A stretch of 64,000 nucleotides of DNA. Source: Nectonema munidae. Its lineage: Eukaryota; Nematomorpha; Nectonematoida; Nectonematidae. The notes beneath the pieces were generated by a model. It did no database searches. It was not told where the DNA came from and saw nothing but the letters and a program-made list of their open reading frames with translations. The stretch spans positions 134,001-198,000 of the forward strand of contig JAUIRK010000855.1 in NCBI GenBank assembly GCA_030549495.1. Direction: 5' to 3'. Positions 55,199-64,000 of the stretch are shown piece after piece. The stretch's first letter is position 1, and the number at the start of each line of letters is the position of its first letter. A program made the position numbers and the translations under genes.

Positions 55199-56362
55199 AT
55201 GAAGCGGTTAAACTGGAACTCCCTGATAAAAACTCTTCAAAACATAGATTACTCTTCTTCTCTCAAATATTATTTAGATGATCCAGAATCCCATCTCACA
55301 TTCTTTTTACAATAATACTTTGATAAAAAAGCAAAATACAAAACACCTTTTTCTCCTCGGGTCACACCTGGATTATTAAGATCGATTAATAGTAAGGGAC
55401 AAAGTATTCAAACGATTTAAAACAAATTCTAGCTCTCTTATTTGTGATAAATTTATAATGTACAGAAATAAAACAAAATCAGTGTTGCGTACATTGAAAT
55501 GTAAATACTTCAACAGTTATTCTTCCCACACAAAAACGAAATATTCAACTTAAAGATGAGAATAATATTATTGTATCAAATGAAAAGAGTATTGCTAATA
55601 TTTTAAATGAAGATTTTACTGGTAATTTCGGAGAATCTAATCTTCCTATTCCTAAACTCAACTCTATATTCTCTTCAAAAAAAGACATTGAGAGTCATCT
55701 TCTGTCTTCATCCAATTTCTCATACAAACAACATCTTCCTTGAAAACTCTTTACTACTTGAAGACCTATACCACATAAGCGTTTACGTTATATTATATAA
55801 GTTCTTATACCATATGCTTCCACCTTTGTTCAATCCTTTCATTACCTTCAACTGGAAAAAAAGACAGAACCTCACCCTGTTATGTAATCACATGTATCTT
55901 CTTTTCTATAATTATTATTCCAAGTCAAAGCGAACCTTTTCATACAAAATTTGTACTCTCTACAACCCCAATCTAATGCTTTTTCCCTTTATTCCTATCC
56001 ATCTCAAAAAATTCCAAGAGATGTTGCAAAATTCTTTTCTCGATTCCTACACCTCACTCACTCACTGTGCCACCTCGAATTGTTTGGTTTGGGAAAGAAG
56101 CATTGCATGATATCTCCTCAAATTGTTCGCCATTCTAGAAATATTCACCCACACCTCTTATACCATCCTTTTTGTATGCTTTCAAGATATTGCAAGCAGG
56201 CTGACGTCTTCTAGCGGCTGATTTGGCCTTTGACATCAACCCTCAAAAGTTACATTTGCGTATATATATATTTTTTATATTTTGGATTTAAACTTTGTTT
56301 TCATCATTTGTCCACTTGCCCTAACGTTTTTTTACACTTTAATAAAGATTATTATTATTATT
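55199..56362 (+). mobile_element. LINE H, internally deleted LINE with (ATT)n tail
   Basis: Starts within the linker after the endonuclease (RLNWNSLIKTLQNIDYSSSL, then SPRVTPGLLRSI, FIMYRNKTKSVLRTLKCKYF). It continues to QLKDENNIIVSNEKSIANIL and NEDFTGNFGE, and then jumps straight into the RT C-terminus (QKKTLRVIFCLHPISHTNNI, HISVYVILYKFLYHMLPPL). The RT palm is absent. The element ends AATAAAG followed by (ATT)n at 56345-56362. Both flanks of the lost segment stay in one 167-codon frame (55607-56110). Confidence 0.7.
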
Positions 56363-56399
56363 CCTAAACATATTAGCCATACCATAAAGAAATTAGACT

Positions 56400-57226
56400 T
56401 TAAGAATTTACTTTCAGTGATTTAGTTTTTGCTCCGAAAGATTTAAATAAAAACAAGTGTGAAGATTCTACGGTATGCATCTCTATCATCAACTTTCCAT
56501 GCATAGCATATTTATTGGCCCCTTATTATCTGTTTGTTGGGTTTAATTCATGCATTGAGTGAGCACTGTATTTTCCAAAACTATCTAAAATTACTCCCTC
56601 CATTAAAAACTGGGGCAGATTTATTAAAAGCAATTCCAGACCTACATATATCGTTCCTTGTTTGCCCAAAATTTTTTTAAAAAGTTATTTTCAGACAAAT
56701 GACCCAATTTTTTGATCAAAATAATATTTTCATCTTAAACAGTTTGGTTTCAAAAAAAAGAGCAATTTAAATTTTCTTGATTTAAGCAAAGCTTTCGACT
56801 CTCAAGTTTATTCTGGCGTTCCCCTAGGTTAGATTTCGAATGATCGTTTCAAAGAGTGACATATTGATATACATATTGATGACATTACTTAGTTCCGTTC
56901 AATCGTCTTCATAGTAAGTTTAATTTGTAAAATTTATATAAATAGTTTGCCATTAATTCGTTTCCAGTTAACTTTTCAAAAAGTAACCTTAATTATTTCC
57001 CAATGTTAAGCCTCCCAAAATTGGTATCGAAATCATCTCTGAATTTAACCTCCTAGGATTTTTTCTTAATAACCTCCTAGGATGAAAACTTAAACATGAA
57101 AAAACATAAACATTTATAAACTTAATTGTATTCTAGAAAAAATAAGATCATAAGCTTTTGATGCAATTCACATACGCGGTTGCGTCTTTACATTGCTTAA
57201 TTCACTTATGTTATGTTATGTTATAT
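56400..57226 (+). mobile_element. LINE I, internally deleted LINE with (TTATG)n tail
   Basis: Degraded RT pieces include NFLDLSKAFDS (motif A), joined almost directly to YSGVPLG (motif B block), so the stretch between is deleted. The tail TTATGTTATGTTATG lies at 57205-57222. The tail type groups it with LINEs B and E. Confidence 0.6.
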
Positions 57227-57904
57227 ATGTATTAACATTGTGCGTATTTATAAGTGTATAATAAAACTCTGAATATTTGTATAATAGACTAAAAGTATAA
57301 AGTGGCATACTTTACACAACTCTCCTCGTCATTATTGCAATAATATTTGTTTACTTTGTCGAATATTTATGTTTTTGAAGCAAGACTAAGCTCTTTTGAG
57401 CTTTTTCTTCTTCCTTTCAAACCATTCCCTATACTATCTATCTTTTTTCAATTTTCCTTTTCTCATATGTTATTCTTCGGTATTTCATTTTTGTGTTACA
57501 CTTTTCTTTATTTGATAACGTGTGGTGAATAAATGTTATTTGATGAGTAATTAAAGTAGAAATTCATTTCAAATTTTAAGTAGAACACATCCCAAATTTT
57601 TATACTTAAGCGAGTTTATGAATTTTTGCTAGCATGCTTTGGGAAAAGAATTCGATCGATGTACCTAAGAGAATAATTGCTATATATTGCTTTTAGAGAG
57701 AACCAAGTATCGATGCAGATGGTAGATGATGCTTGATAAATCAGCATTATGAAAATTTAATTGTTTGTAGTTGATAAACATCAAAGAATTTAACCTGATT
57801 ATTACTCTAAAACAGAAGAGATGTATGGGATAGTAACCCTTTATAAAAAACAAACTGCTTACCTTTAAATTAAACCAAATTTATATTAGCCGCAATTTTA
57901 ATTA
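57227..57904. other. No feature recognised
   Basis: AT-rich; nothing supportable. Confidence 0.4.
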
Positions 57905-58139
57905 CGCTCTAAAATAGATGAGGCAAGAACAAGCTTTTATAAATTTGCAGTTTTATATCAGATGAAAAGGTATTTCTTGTAAGTTTTAATATTTTGATGA
58001 CATGATTAACATTGGCTAAGGTATGAATAATATGATTTCCCAATGTAGAAACTAACTGAAAATTAGGAATTATGTCTAGAATGGAAGAAGATAAAGATTT
58101 CGATTTGGTTTTATTCAATGATAATAATCCATTCTAAGT
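57905..58139 (-). pseudogene. LINE K, RT C-terminal scrap
   Basis: The minus frame reads LVSTLGNHIIHTLANVNHVI, then SDIKLQIYKSLFLPHLF, the typical LINE region after the RT palm (LGVTID...SHIxxL...KLxxYKSLxxPHLxY). An isolated fragment next to a SINE. Confidence 0.65.
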
Positions 58140-58194
58140 ACTCAAATTATGAAGAGAATCAATACAAAACTGAATATAGTTGTAGGTTATCATA

Positions 58195-58425
58195 ATGTTC
58201 TTCAGATGGTAGGAGTGTATAGGCTCTTGATCCAGATCATCTGGTTTCGATTCCCGATCGTGACTATGATTTCCATCTCTCCATCTTTGGAAGATAATAA
58301 TTCGTCGCTATGGATGCGATACCGACATCTCAAAAAATTCCAATCGGTTCGTGCGAACCTGTTCTTAGAATTTAATGACCTCCACGAACCGGTTGTTAAC
58401 AATCGTCTTTACAACGCAACTTTAC
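58195..58425 (+). mobile_element. tRNA-derived SINE, family S2
   Basis: An A-box-like TGGTAGGAGTGTATAGG is followed about 30 bp on by a B-box (GGTTTCGATTCCCG), the layout of a pol III promoter. The body contains CTATGGATGCGATACCGACA, shared with 30.57 kb, and GGTTCGTGCGAACC, a short palindrome. The tail has no clear A-run. Confidence 0.6.
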
Positions 58426-58439
58426 TAGCAAAAATATAA

Positions 58440-59202
58440 ATTTTTCTATTTTTCCTCCAAATATAAAGCACACCTTTCTCTAATAATTCATATTTTCACC
58501 TGCTACTATCAATTTCATTTATTTTTTGTTTTTAATTTATTTTTTAACATATTATACATATTTTTTTAATTAATAAAGATTTGAATTTTGATAAGTTCAA
58601 AAATTTTAAAATACTTTTTAATTGAAAGTTTCTAAAGAATCTCTAAAACTACGGCCTATTTTTATTTTCTCAGTGATGGTTAAGGGTTAGGAAATTAAAG
58701 CTTTCTCGTCCCTCGTTTTTAATATCTAATATTTTTACAAAATTCTGGTTCGAACTTTCTAGATTGCGAATCTTATGGTGATAGTCATTTATTCTTTATA
58801 AGAGTTAATTACACCTGTCAAATAAATCAATCAAAAATTCCAATCAATGCCAAATTTTTGAACTTTAATACATTTTATTTCTTTGATTTTTTGCTTAATA
58901 TTGTCTTAATTGATTTAATGAGCCACCTTTTGGAAAATAATTCACTCGCATCATTTCAACTTTCAGTAAATTAGCTTTCACAGATGAGTTAACCACAAGC
59001 AATTTTTTCGTTCTTTTAAAACAAACTTATTTAAACACCACAAATCCGACATACTCAATTTTGATTCTGAAAACATTAGAATCGTAATAAAAAATAACAA
59101 ATAAGAATTATAATTAATCCAAAATATGAAAGGAATTTTTGAAAGGACAATATTCTACGAATTTTACTACCTACTAAACTACTCATTTTTAGGATTTAAC
59201 CC
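58440..59202. other. No feature recognised
   Basis: AT-rich; nothing supportable. Confidence 0.4.
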
Positions 59203-59900
59203 TAAAATGAAGAGGCAACAGAATATTTTGGAGTTTGTGCCAGAAATTTCAAGAAGTGAAAGTTCAAAGCAAGACACCGTTGATAACGAAGCATAGCAAT
59301 TTTTTTCTGAATGATGCTATTGAGACTTCTTTTTCTGAGGTTGTGCAAATTAGAGATGAGGCGAAAACAGCATCGGCTCTTCCAGACTGTTGGAGTATGG
59401 AACAATATGAGAAATTCAAGAAAAAATAAGATGGGTTGATTGTTCATAGTAAGAATCTTGGTTGTGAACACTGTGCCAAATTTGATTCCATAACCATGAA
59501 GAAAATTCACATATCGATGGAATGGGGAAGCTATAGTATTTTAGTCTCAGGAAAGGAAAAAACAATCCAGCAAGCACCTCTCAGAAAAAAATGACCGAGC
59601 GTTTTTCATCAAAAGCCCACGAAATTAGTGTTAAGAATCTACCAGATCGTGCAGATGATGCAATTACAAAATGCATGGATAAATTGAACCCGAATCATAT
59701 TGACTCTACATGTAAAGTTTTTAATACAGTTTACAATTTAGCAAAGAGAAACAGGCCAATGAGATTGAGCTTCAAATAAAAAATGGAGTTGACATGGGTG
59801 TTGGACTTCATTATCGTAAAATTAAAAACCAGAGGCTGAAAAATTGATTCAAAAGAGCCCCACTATTTTTAATGCTTACTTGTGTGGTTTGCAAGTAGAA
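59203..59900 (+). mobile_element. hAT relic, KIAA1586-like transposase, N-terminal part
   Basis: Starts MKRQQNILEFVPE at 59203. Later pieces in shifting frames read ALPDCWSMEQYEKFKKK, LIVHSKNLGCEHCAKF (zinc-binding CxxC), then SKAHEISVKNLPDRAD, NHIDSTCKVFNTVYNLAKRN and VDMGVGLHY. This order is that of KIAA1586-like hAT proteins (a TTF/BED-type finger, SKAHK, then the ST-KVF-TAYYxAKNxRP block). At least three frame changes. It is cut by the tail of LINE F at 59931. Confidence 0.75.
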
Positions 59901-59930
59901 TTTTTTATGCGTCAAAATATAAGTTATAAG

Positions 59931-61470
59931 AAGAAGAAGAAAAAGAAGAAGAAATTTATTTGAAATTCAATCAAAAGTTCATCTTTTATGAGAAGTCAAA
60001 GTCATAAATTTGCAAAATTAAGGTAACTAATAAGGAGCTGTGTATTTCAAGAGGCCGTGAAGCCGCTCATATGAAATAACACAAAATATTATATATAATA
60101 AAGATATCTGGAAAAAACACACACACACAATCTATCATTTATATACAGTTAAAAATTCAATTAAAAAACAGATTATAATTGTGCAAGCATAAATATAGTA
60201 TAATAATAAAAGATTAGCACAATTGATATAAATTATTTATCATATAAATATTAAATCAACTAATAAGTGTAAATGGTAGAAAAGAATTAGGACGCACGTG
60301 TATTAAGAAACACGAATAACAATTGCAATTCTCACATCTGGCTAAGTAGTTTCCCATTAATTCTTTTTTAATTAATTTTTTGAACAAACCAATACTTCTA
60401 GTATATAACTATTAGAGTTCCAGAAATCTGATCATTTAAACTTAAGGGTTTGGTAAAATTTTATTCTGTTAAGTTAGGTAATTTAGTAATAAATTTATGA
60501 CACAAATCATACTTACAATCGGCTAAGCTAAAACTAAGGCTATTTTCAAAAGCACCACACAAACAACCCTTAAAAAGTTTGTATATGAACATGGCCAAGT
60601 TGTGCTTATAAAGGTCACTAATTTTTAGAATATTGGAATCAAGAAACAAGTTGCTAGTATGACTTATATGATTAACGTTTTAAATGTACCTTGCAGCTTT
60701 TTTTGGGTAATTCCCAAACTTGAAAATTACCATGTCCCCATAATAGTATGCAATAATTTATATAGTGTAGAAAAAATGAGTTCTATAATAATTTTTTAAC
60801 TTTCAGGGGAAAAGATAATTTGATAGATTTTAAAATTCCAATAACCCTAGATACTTTACCATTTACACATGAAATATGATTTTTCCAGTTTAATCTTCTA
60901 TCTATCACTACACTTAAGAGTTGAAAGTTTTCAATAACTTCAAACAATAAATTATAGAATTATTGGTTTATTCATAGAGAAAAACATTAGTTTTGATTTT
61001 TTTGATTAATTATTATCATTCCATTTTTGTTTATCCAAAGAAAGAAGCTCTGAAATTCTTCATGTATAATTTTTTCAATGTTTGTTACATCAGAAGGAAA
61101 AAACGATAGCAGTAAAGTTATATCGCCTGCAAAATTGAAATAGCTCAAGTTAGAGTCCATGTAATATAGATCATTGGTGAATATTAAAAAAAGGAATGGA
61201 CCCAATATAGACCCCTGGGGAACACCAGCGGTTATGTGTTTTTTTATCAGAAAGAACACTTTCAATTAATACTTGCTGTTGTCTTGATCTAAGGTATGAT
61301 TCCATGAATAAGTATGTTCTTTTTTGAAATCCATGTAATCGTAGTTTTTGGAGTAAAAGCTCATGTGATATTTATCAAATGCTTTAGAAAAGTCAATAAA
61401 TGCAAGAGAGTTCGCATTTAATAAAAATTTACCGTATGTAAAATATGGTCCATTCAAATTTCAGTTTTAC
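59931..61470 (-). mobile_element. LINE F, 5'-truncated LINE with (CTT)n tail
   Basis: Minus-strand RT remnants: NANSLAFIDFSKAFDKYHMS (motif A, 61266-61457), HITAGVPQGSILGPFLFLIF (motif B) and SYFNFAGDITLLL, where the catalytic F-A-D-D has become F-A-G-D (60987-61265). The C-terminal ISDLYKHNLAMFIYKLFKG follows (60461-60649). The tail is an imperfect (CTT)n at 59931-59955. The element begins inside the RT and has stops, so it is dead. Confidence 0.75.
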
Positions 61471-61818
61471 ATCAGGCACATTGCTTGTTCTAGAATTACA
61501 AATTTCGAATTTCCACATATCAAATGCTTCCTATACAATGCCGAAAGTTAAAAAAACTAAAGATGAGAATGATTGTAGATAATGCGAATGTTCCTATTTC
61601 CAAATGTATTTTCGCCACACTTTTGTTCCTTTTTGATTCGAATAAATTGTTTCATCTAGATAATACTAATCAGAATATTTGGCTTTTTTGTAATCGCTTA
61701 GCTAATTTCGTTTGAAATGATAGAATGTAAAACATTTTTCAAAACTTTATTTCACTAATTTAGAGCGTATTGGATGTCTAATACTGAAACTAAATCTTCT
61801 AACAATTTTGTTTTTTAG

Positions 61819-62060
61819 GCAAAAATACTAAACGTAGTTGAAGAAAAAGTTGGAAGTGATTGAAAAAATGAAGATGCGCATCCTTGTTACAAATTAGCCA
61901 AATAATTTAGAGTAGGCAAAGCCCAAATCCAAAATATTATCAAAAATAAAGAGAAGTAAAAAAACTTTGCAACTCAGGGCAAAGTTCAGAATCCAAAACA
62001 TTAAAGATCTTTAAATTCATCTTTTTATGAGTGGTTTTGTGACATGAGATCTTATATTTC
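61819..62060 (+). mobile_element. pogo-like transposase scrap
   Basis: Pieces read KILNVVEEKVGSD, a stop, then YKLAK, a stop, FRVGKAQIQNIIKNKEK, and SSFYEWFCDMRS: the N-terminal psq/CENP-B HTH region of pogo-type transposases with several stops. No terminal repeats were found. Confidence 0.55.
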
Positions 62061-62522
62061 AAAACCTTCCAATAACTACTCCCTGTAAGATACGACCAAA
62101 ACTATATCAAAAAAGCTAAGTCGTATAAGAAAGGACTTAATGTATATGAAATCATGTTTCAATGACAAGGTCAAGAGCCTATTGTAGGGGGAGGGGTCAT
62201 TCGAATGAAAACAAATAATTCCATGCCATAAAATAATCAAGAGTTTTAAAACTACACCTTAAAGAAAAATAATAGTTTGCAAATTGTACTTTATGTTTTG
62301 TTCTACATGCTAAAAAATTTGATTAATGGTAATTAAAAAATTTTGGAAACTATAAACTATATCCAAAAATATTTACCTAAAAATAGAAGGTCGAAAAATG
62401 GGACTGATTATTTTTCTGTATTCAATATCACACTTTTTGATATATTTACACATTATTATTTTTCAATTTATAATTAAATTTTTCCTCCACTATTTCTACG
62501 ACATGTGCAAATGTATTTTCAG

Positions 62523-62665
62523 GGAAGCATCTACAAACTGGTTTATCGCGAACTGATTCTCTTCGTTCTCTTATACTACGTCACGTTTATGGTGCAGATG
62601 TATTTGCTTAGCACGTACCAAAAAGAGTATGATCTTCTTGAAAGTTATTTACACTGCACGCACAT
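62523..62665 (+). CDS. Bestrophin exon (first transmembrane region)
   Basis: After a GTATTTTCAG acceptor the frame reads GSIYKLVYRE, LILFVLLYYV, then TYQKEYDLLESYLH. This is the conserved start of bestrophins, calcium-activated anion channels of the plasma membrane, in which (W)(K/R)GSIYKLxYxE leads into the first membrane helix. A GTGTAC donor occurs at about 62666; otherwise a stop follows at 62703. The preceding exon with the N-terminal MTVxYxxxV segment and the following exons are not visible, so it is an isolated exon of a gene with long introns or a fragment left by rearrangement. Confidence 0.75.
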
Positions 62666-63045
62666 GTGTACATTCAAACCTGTTTTGACAAACACCGCCA
62701 CTTAAATTTTCCCTCCCCTTGCGGCACAGGTGTTTTAGGAGACGAAGTGTACACATGCCGCCCACTTGGACACAAAATCACTTACTCATACCGCACGCTT
62801 TTTTTGAAAAAGCTAAACACTTTAGGAAATGAAAAATTCTTCTTTGCGATCTATGTGTTACTTATGATTAACATTTAGGAAAATCTATCGCTCAGCAAAT
62901 ATTTCTAACACATGATAACATTCAAATATTTTGGATGTCAATCGGAGAGAATGTTATGAAGATAAAAAAAATTAATAAAAGAAACTTACAAAACGTAAAT
63001 TATATGACGTAAATTTTTTTGAAGTTAATTTATGTATAAAATTGA

Positions 63046-64000
63046 TGTAGACCCTCGTTAACTCGGACCCTGATAACTCGGATATCGGATAAGTTGGACC
63101 GTGACCGAGAATACCAATGTTGCCTCATAGGCTTACACGCAGCCATTTTCGTTGATTTTTTAATTTCGCTTTGGCTTACAAGCAGTCATTTTATTTGTTT
63201 TTTACTGGAAATTATAGTTCGCGGTCATTCTAAATTTTGGCGCTATTCCAAAGCTTGTTGTGGCTATATCAAGTTGTCTCCATTTTTCTTCAATATTTTC
63301 TTGCAAAATGCCTGGAAGACGTACAGCCAACACTCGAAAGCTTGTGACTCTAACAATGACCAAGAAACTTGGACTTATTTGTAAATTAGAAGCTTGAGCT
63401 ACTGTGAAGAGTGTTTGTGAAAAGTATGGGGTGAAGAAACAAACTGTGGCAGACATTCGGAAAGTTAAAGATAAACTTAGCCTTTTCTTTAAAGTACAAG
63501 GTGACTTAAGGTCGTGAAAATGTGTCTCTTGGAAATAGAAAAATGAAAGCGGTAACGAAATGGTTTGTGCAGCAACGATCATGCGGTGTAAAAATTCGCG
63601 GCATTGCTATTCAAGATGCTGCTCAAAAGTTAGCGAGGCATATGGGAATTAATGATTTTACTGCTAGTGGTGGGTGGTTATGGCGCTTCAGAAATAAGCA
63701 TGGGCTTTGGGATAAAGTGTTCAATGTGGAAGCAGGCAGTTTTGTGCGCCAGTCGAAGATGTCAGAAGTTAAATAAGCTGATCAAAGATGAGGGGCTTTT
63801 AACCTCCCAAATTTACAATTCTGATGAAAGTGGTCTTTTTGGCGTTGTATCCCAAAAAATATGCAGGCATTTAGAGATGGAAAAGATATTCATGGTGAAA
63901 AATACATAAGAAGAGGATTTCATTCTTGTGTTGCGCTAACACAGATGGTCTGCATTGTTTGCCTCTCACTGGGGTAGGCAAGTCTGCCCGTTCATTACTA
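63046..64000 (+). mobile_element. Tigger (pogo) DNA transposon, truncated by the window end
   Basis: The 5' terminal repeat at 63046-63110 contains CCTCGTTAACTCGGACC and a related GATAACTCGGAT copy, typical of Tigger ends. The transposase starts MPGRRTANTRKLVTLTM at 63308 and goes on with KYGVKKQTVADIRKVKDKL (HTH 1). After a frame change, VTKWFVQQRSCGVKIRGIA and GGWLWRFRNKHGLWDKV (CENP-B DNA-binding domain, 63522-63776) follow. Further pieces read YNSDESGLFG (start of the DDE domain, first catalytic Asp) and HCLPLTGVGKSARS. Several stops and frameshifts make it inactive. It probably continues past 64000. Confidence 0.85.

Overview
The window is AT-rich animal DNA. Two kinds of content stand out. 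First, there are thinly spread pieces of intron-containing host genes. Second, there is a dense, layered deposit of transposable elements: LINEs of the CR1/Jockey group, pogo/Tigger and hAT DNA transposons, tRNA-derived SINEs, MITEs, minisatellite-bearing dispersed repeats and a broken LTR-retrotransposon relic. No tRNA or rRNA gene was recognised, and nothing looks bacterial or organellar. A bestrophin exon and a coiled-coil/FN3/SH3 gene point to a metazoan; the species cannot be named from the sequence. Layout: 1.8-15.7 kb (+) carries a spliced host gene. Six of its exons (2.67-12.55 kb) join in one frame with canonical GT/AG sites and compatible phases, a seventh (15.5 kb) fits in phase, and two weaker ones lie upstream. 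The exons encode coiled-coil and low-complexity sequence, then a fibronectin type III domain and an SH3-like C-terminus, a combination that recalls RIM-binding proteins. A hAT relic, a short Tigger element and a MITE sit in its introns. 13.4-15 kb holds two minisatellite-type repeats and an LTR-element scrap. 16.5-24 kb is a plus-strand LINE (C) that received a minus-strand LINE 3' end (B), which in turn received another minus-strand LINE (A). Further on, C is interrupted by a hAT end, a MITE and a 150-bp-unit minisatellite element. 24-34 kb is mostly featureless, with two possible host exons and a SINE. 34-35.4 kb is a broken Gypsy-like fossil. 35.4-47.1 kb is one minus-strand LINE (D) split twice. 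The first insertion is a nearly intact 4.05-kb CR1-like LINE (E), flanked by a perfect 11-bp target duplication and itself carrying a tRNA-Ile-like SINE. The second is a 4-kb block of duplicated repeats that ends in a 1.27-kb inverted repeat. 47-50 kb carries two tandem-repeat families. 50.6-54 kb is LINE G with a hAT-type MITE inside its RT gene. 55-57.2 kb has two internally deleted LINEs (H, I). 57.9-62.1 kb has LINE scraps, a SINE, a KIAA1586-like hAT relic and LINE F. At 62.5 kb there is a bestrophin exon, and from 63.05 kb a Tigger element runs off the end of the window. LINE copies can be grouped by their 3' tail: (CTT)n for A, D and F; (TTATG)n for B, E and I; (ATT)n for H; TTTGTCC-type for G. 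The most interesting items are the near-identical palindrome at 44.0-45.3 kb, whose arm lengths differ by exactly two repeat units; the apparent -1 frameshift junction in LINE E; the three-level LINE nest; and the mobile minisatellite families. All identifications come from reading motifs by eye; no database search was run.
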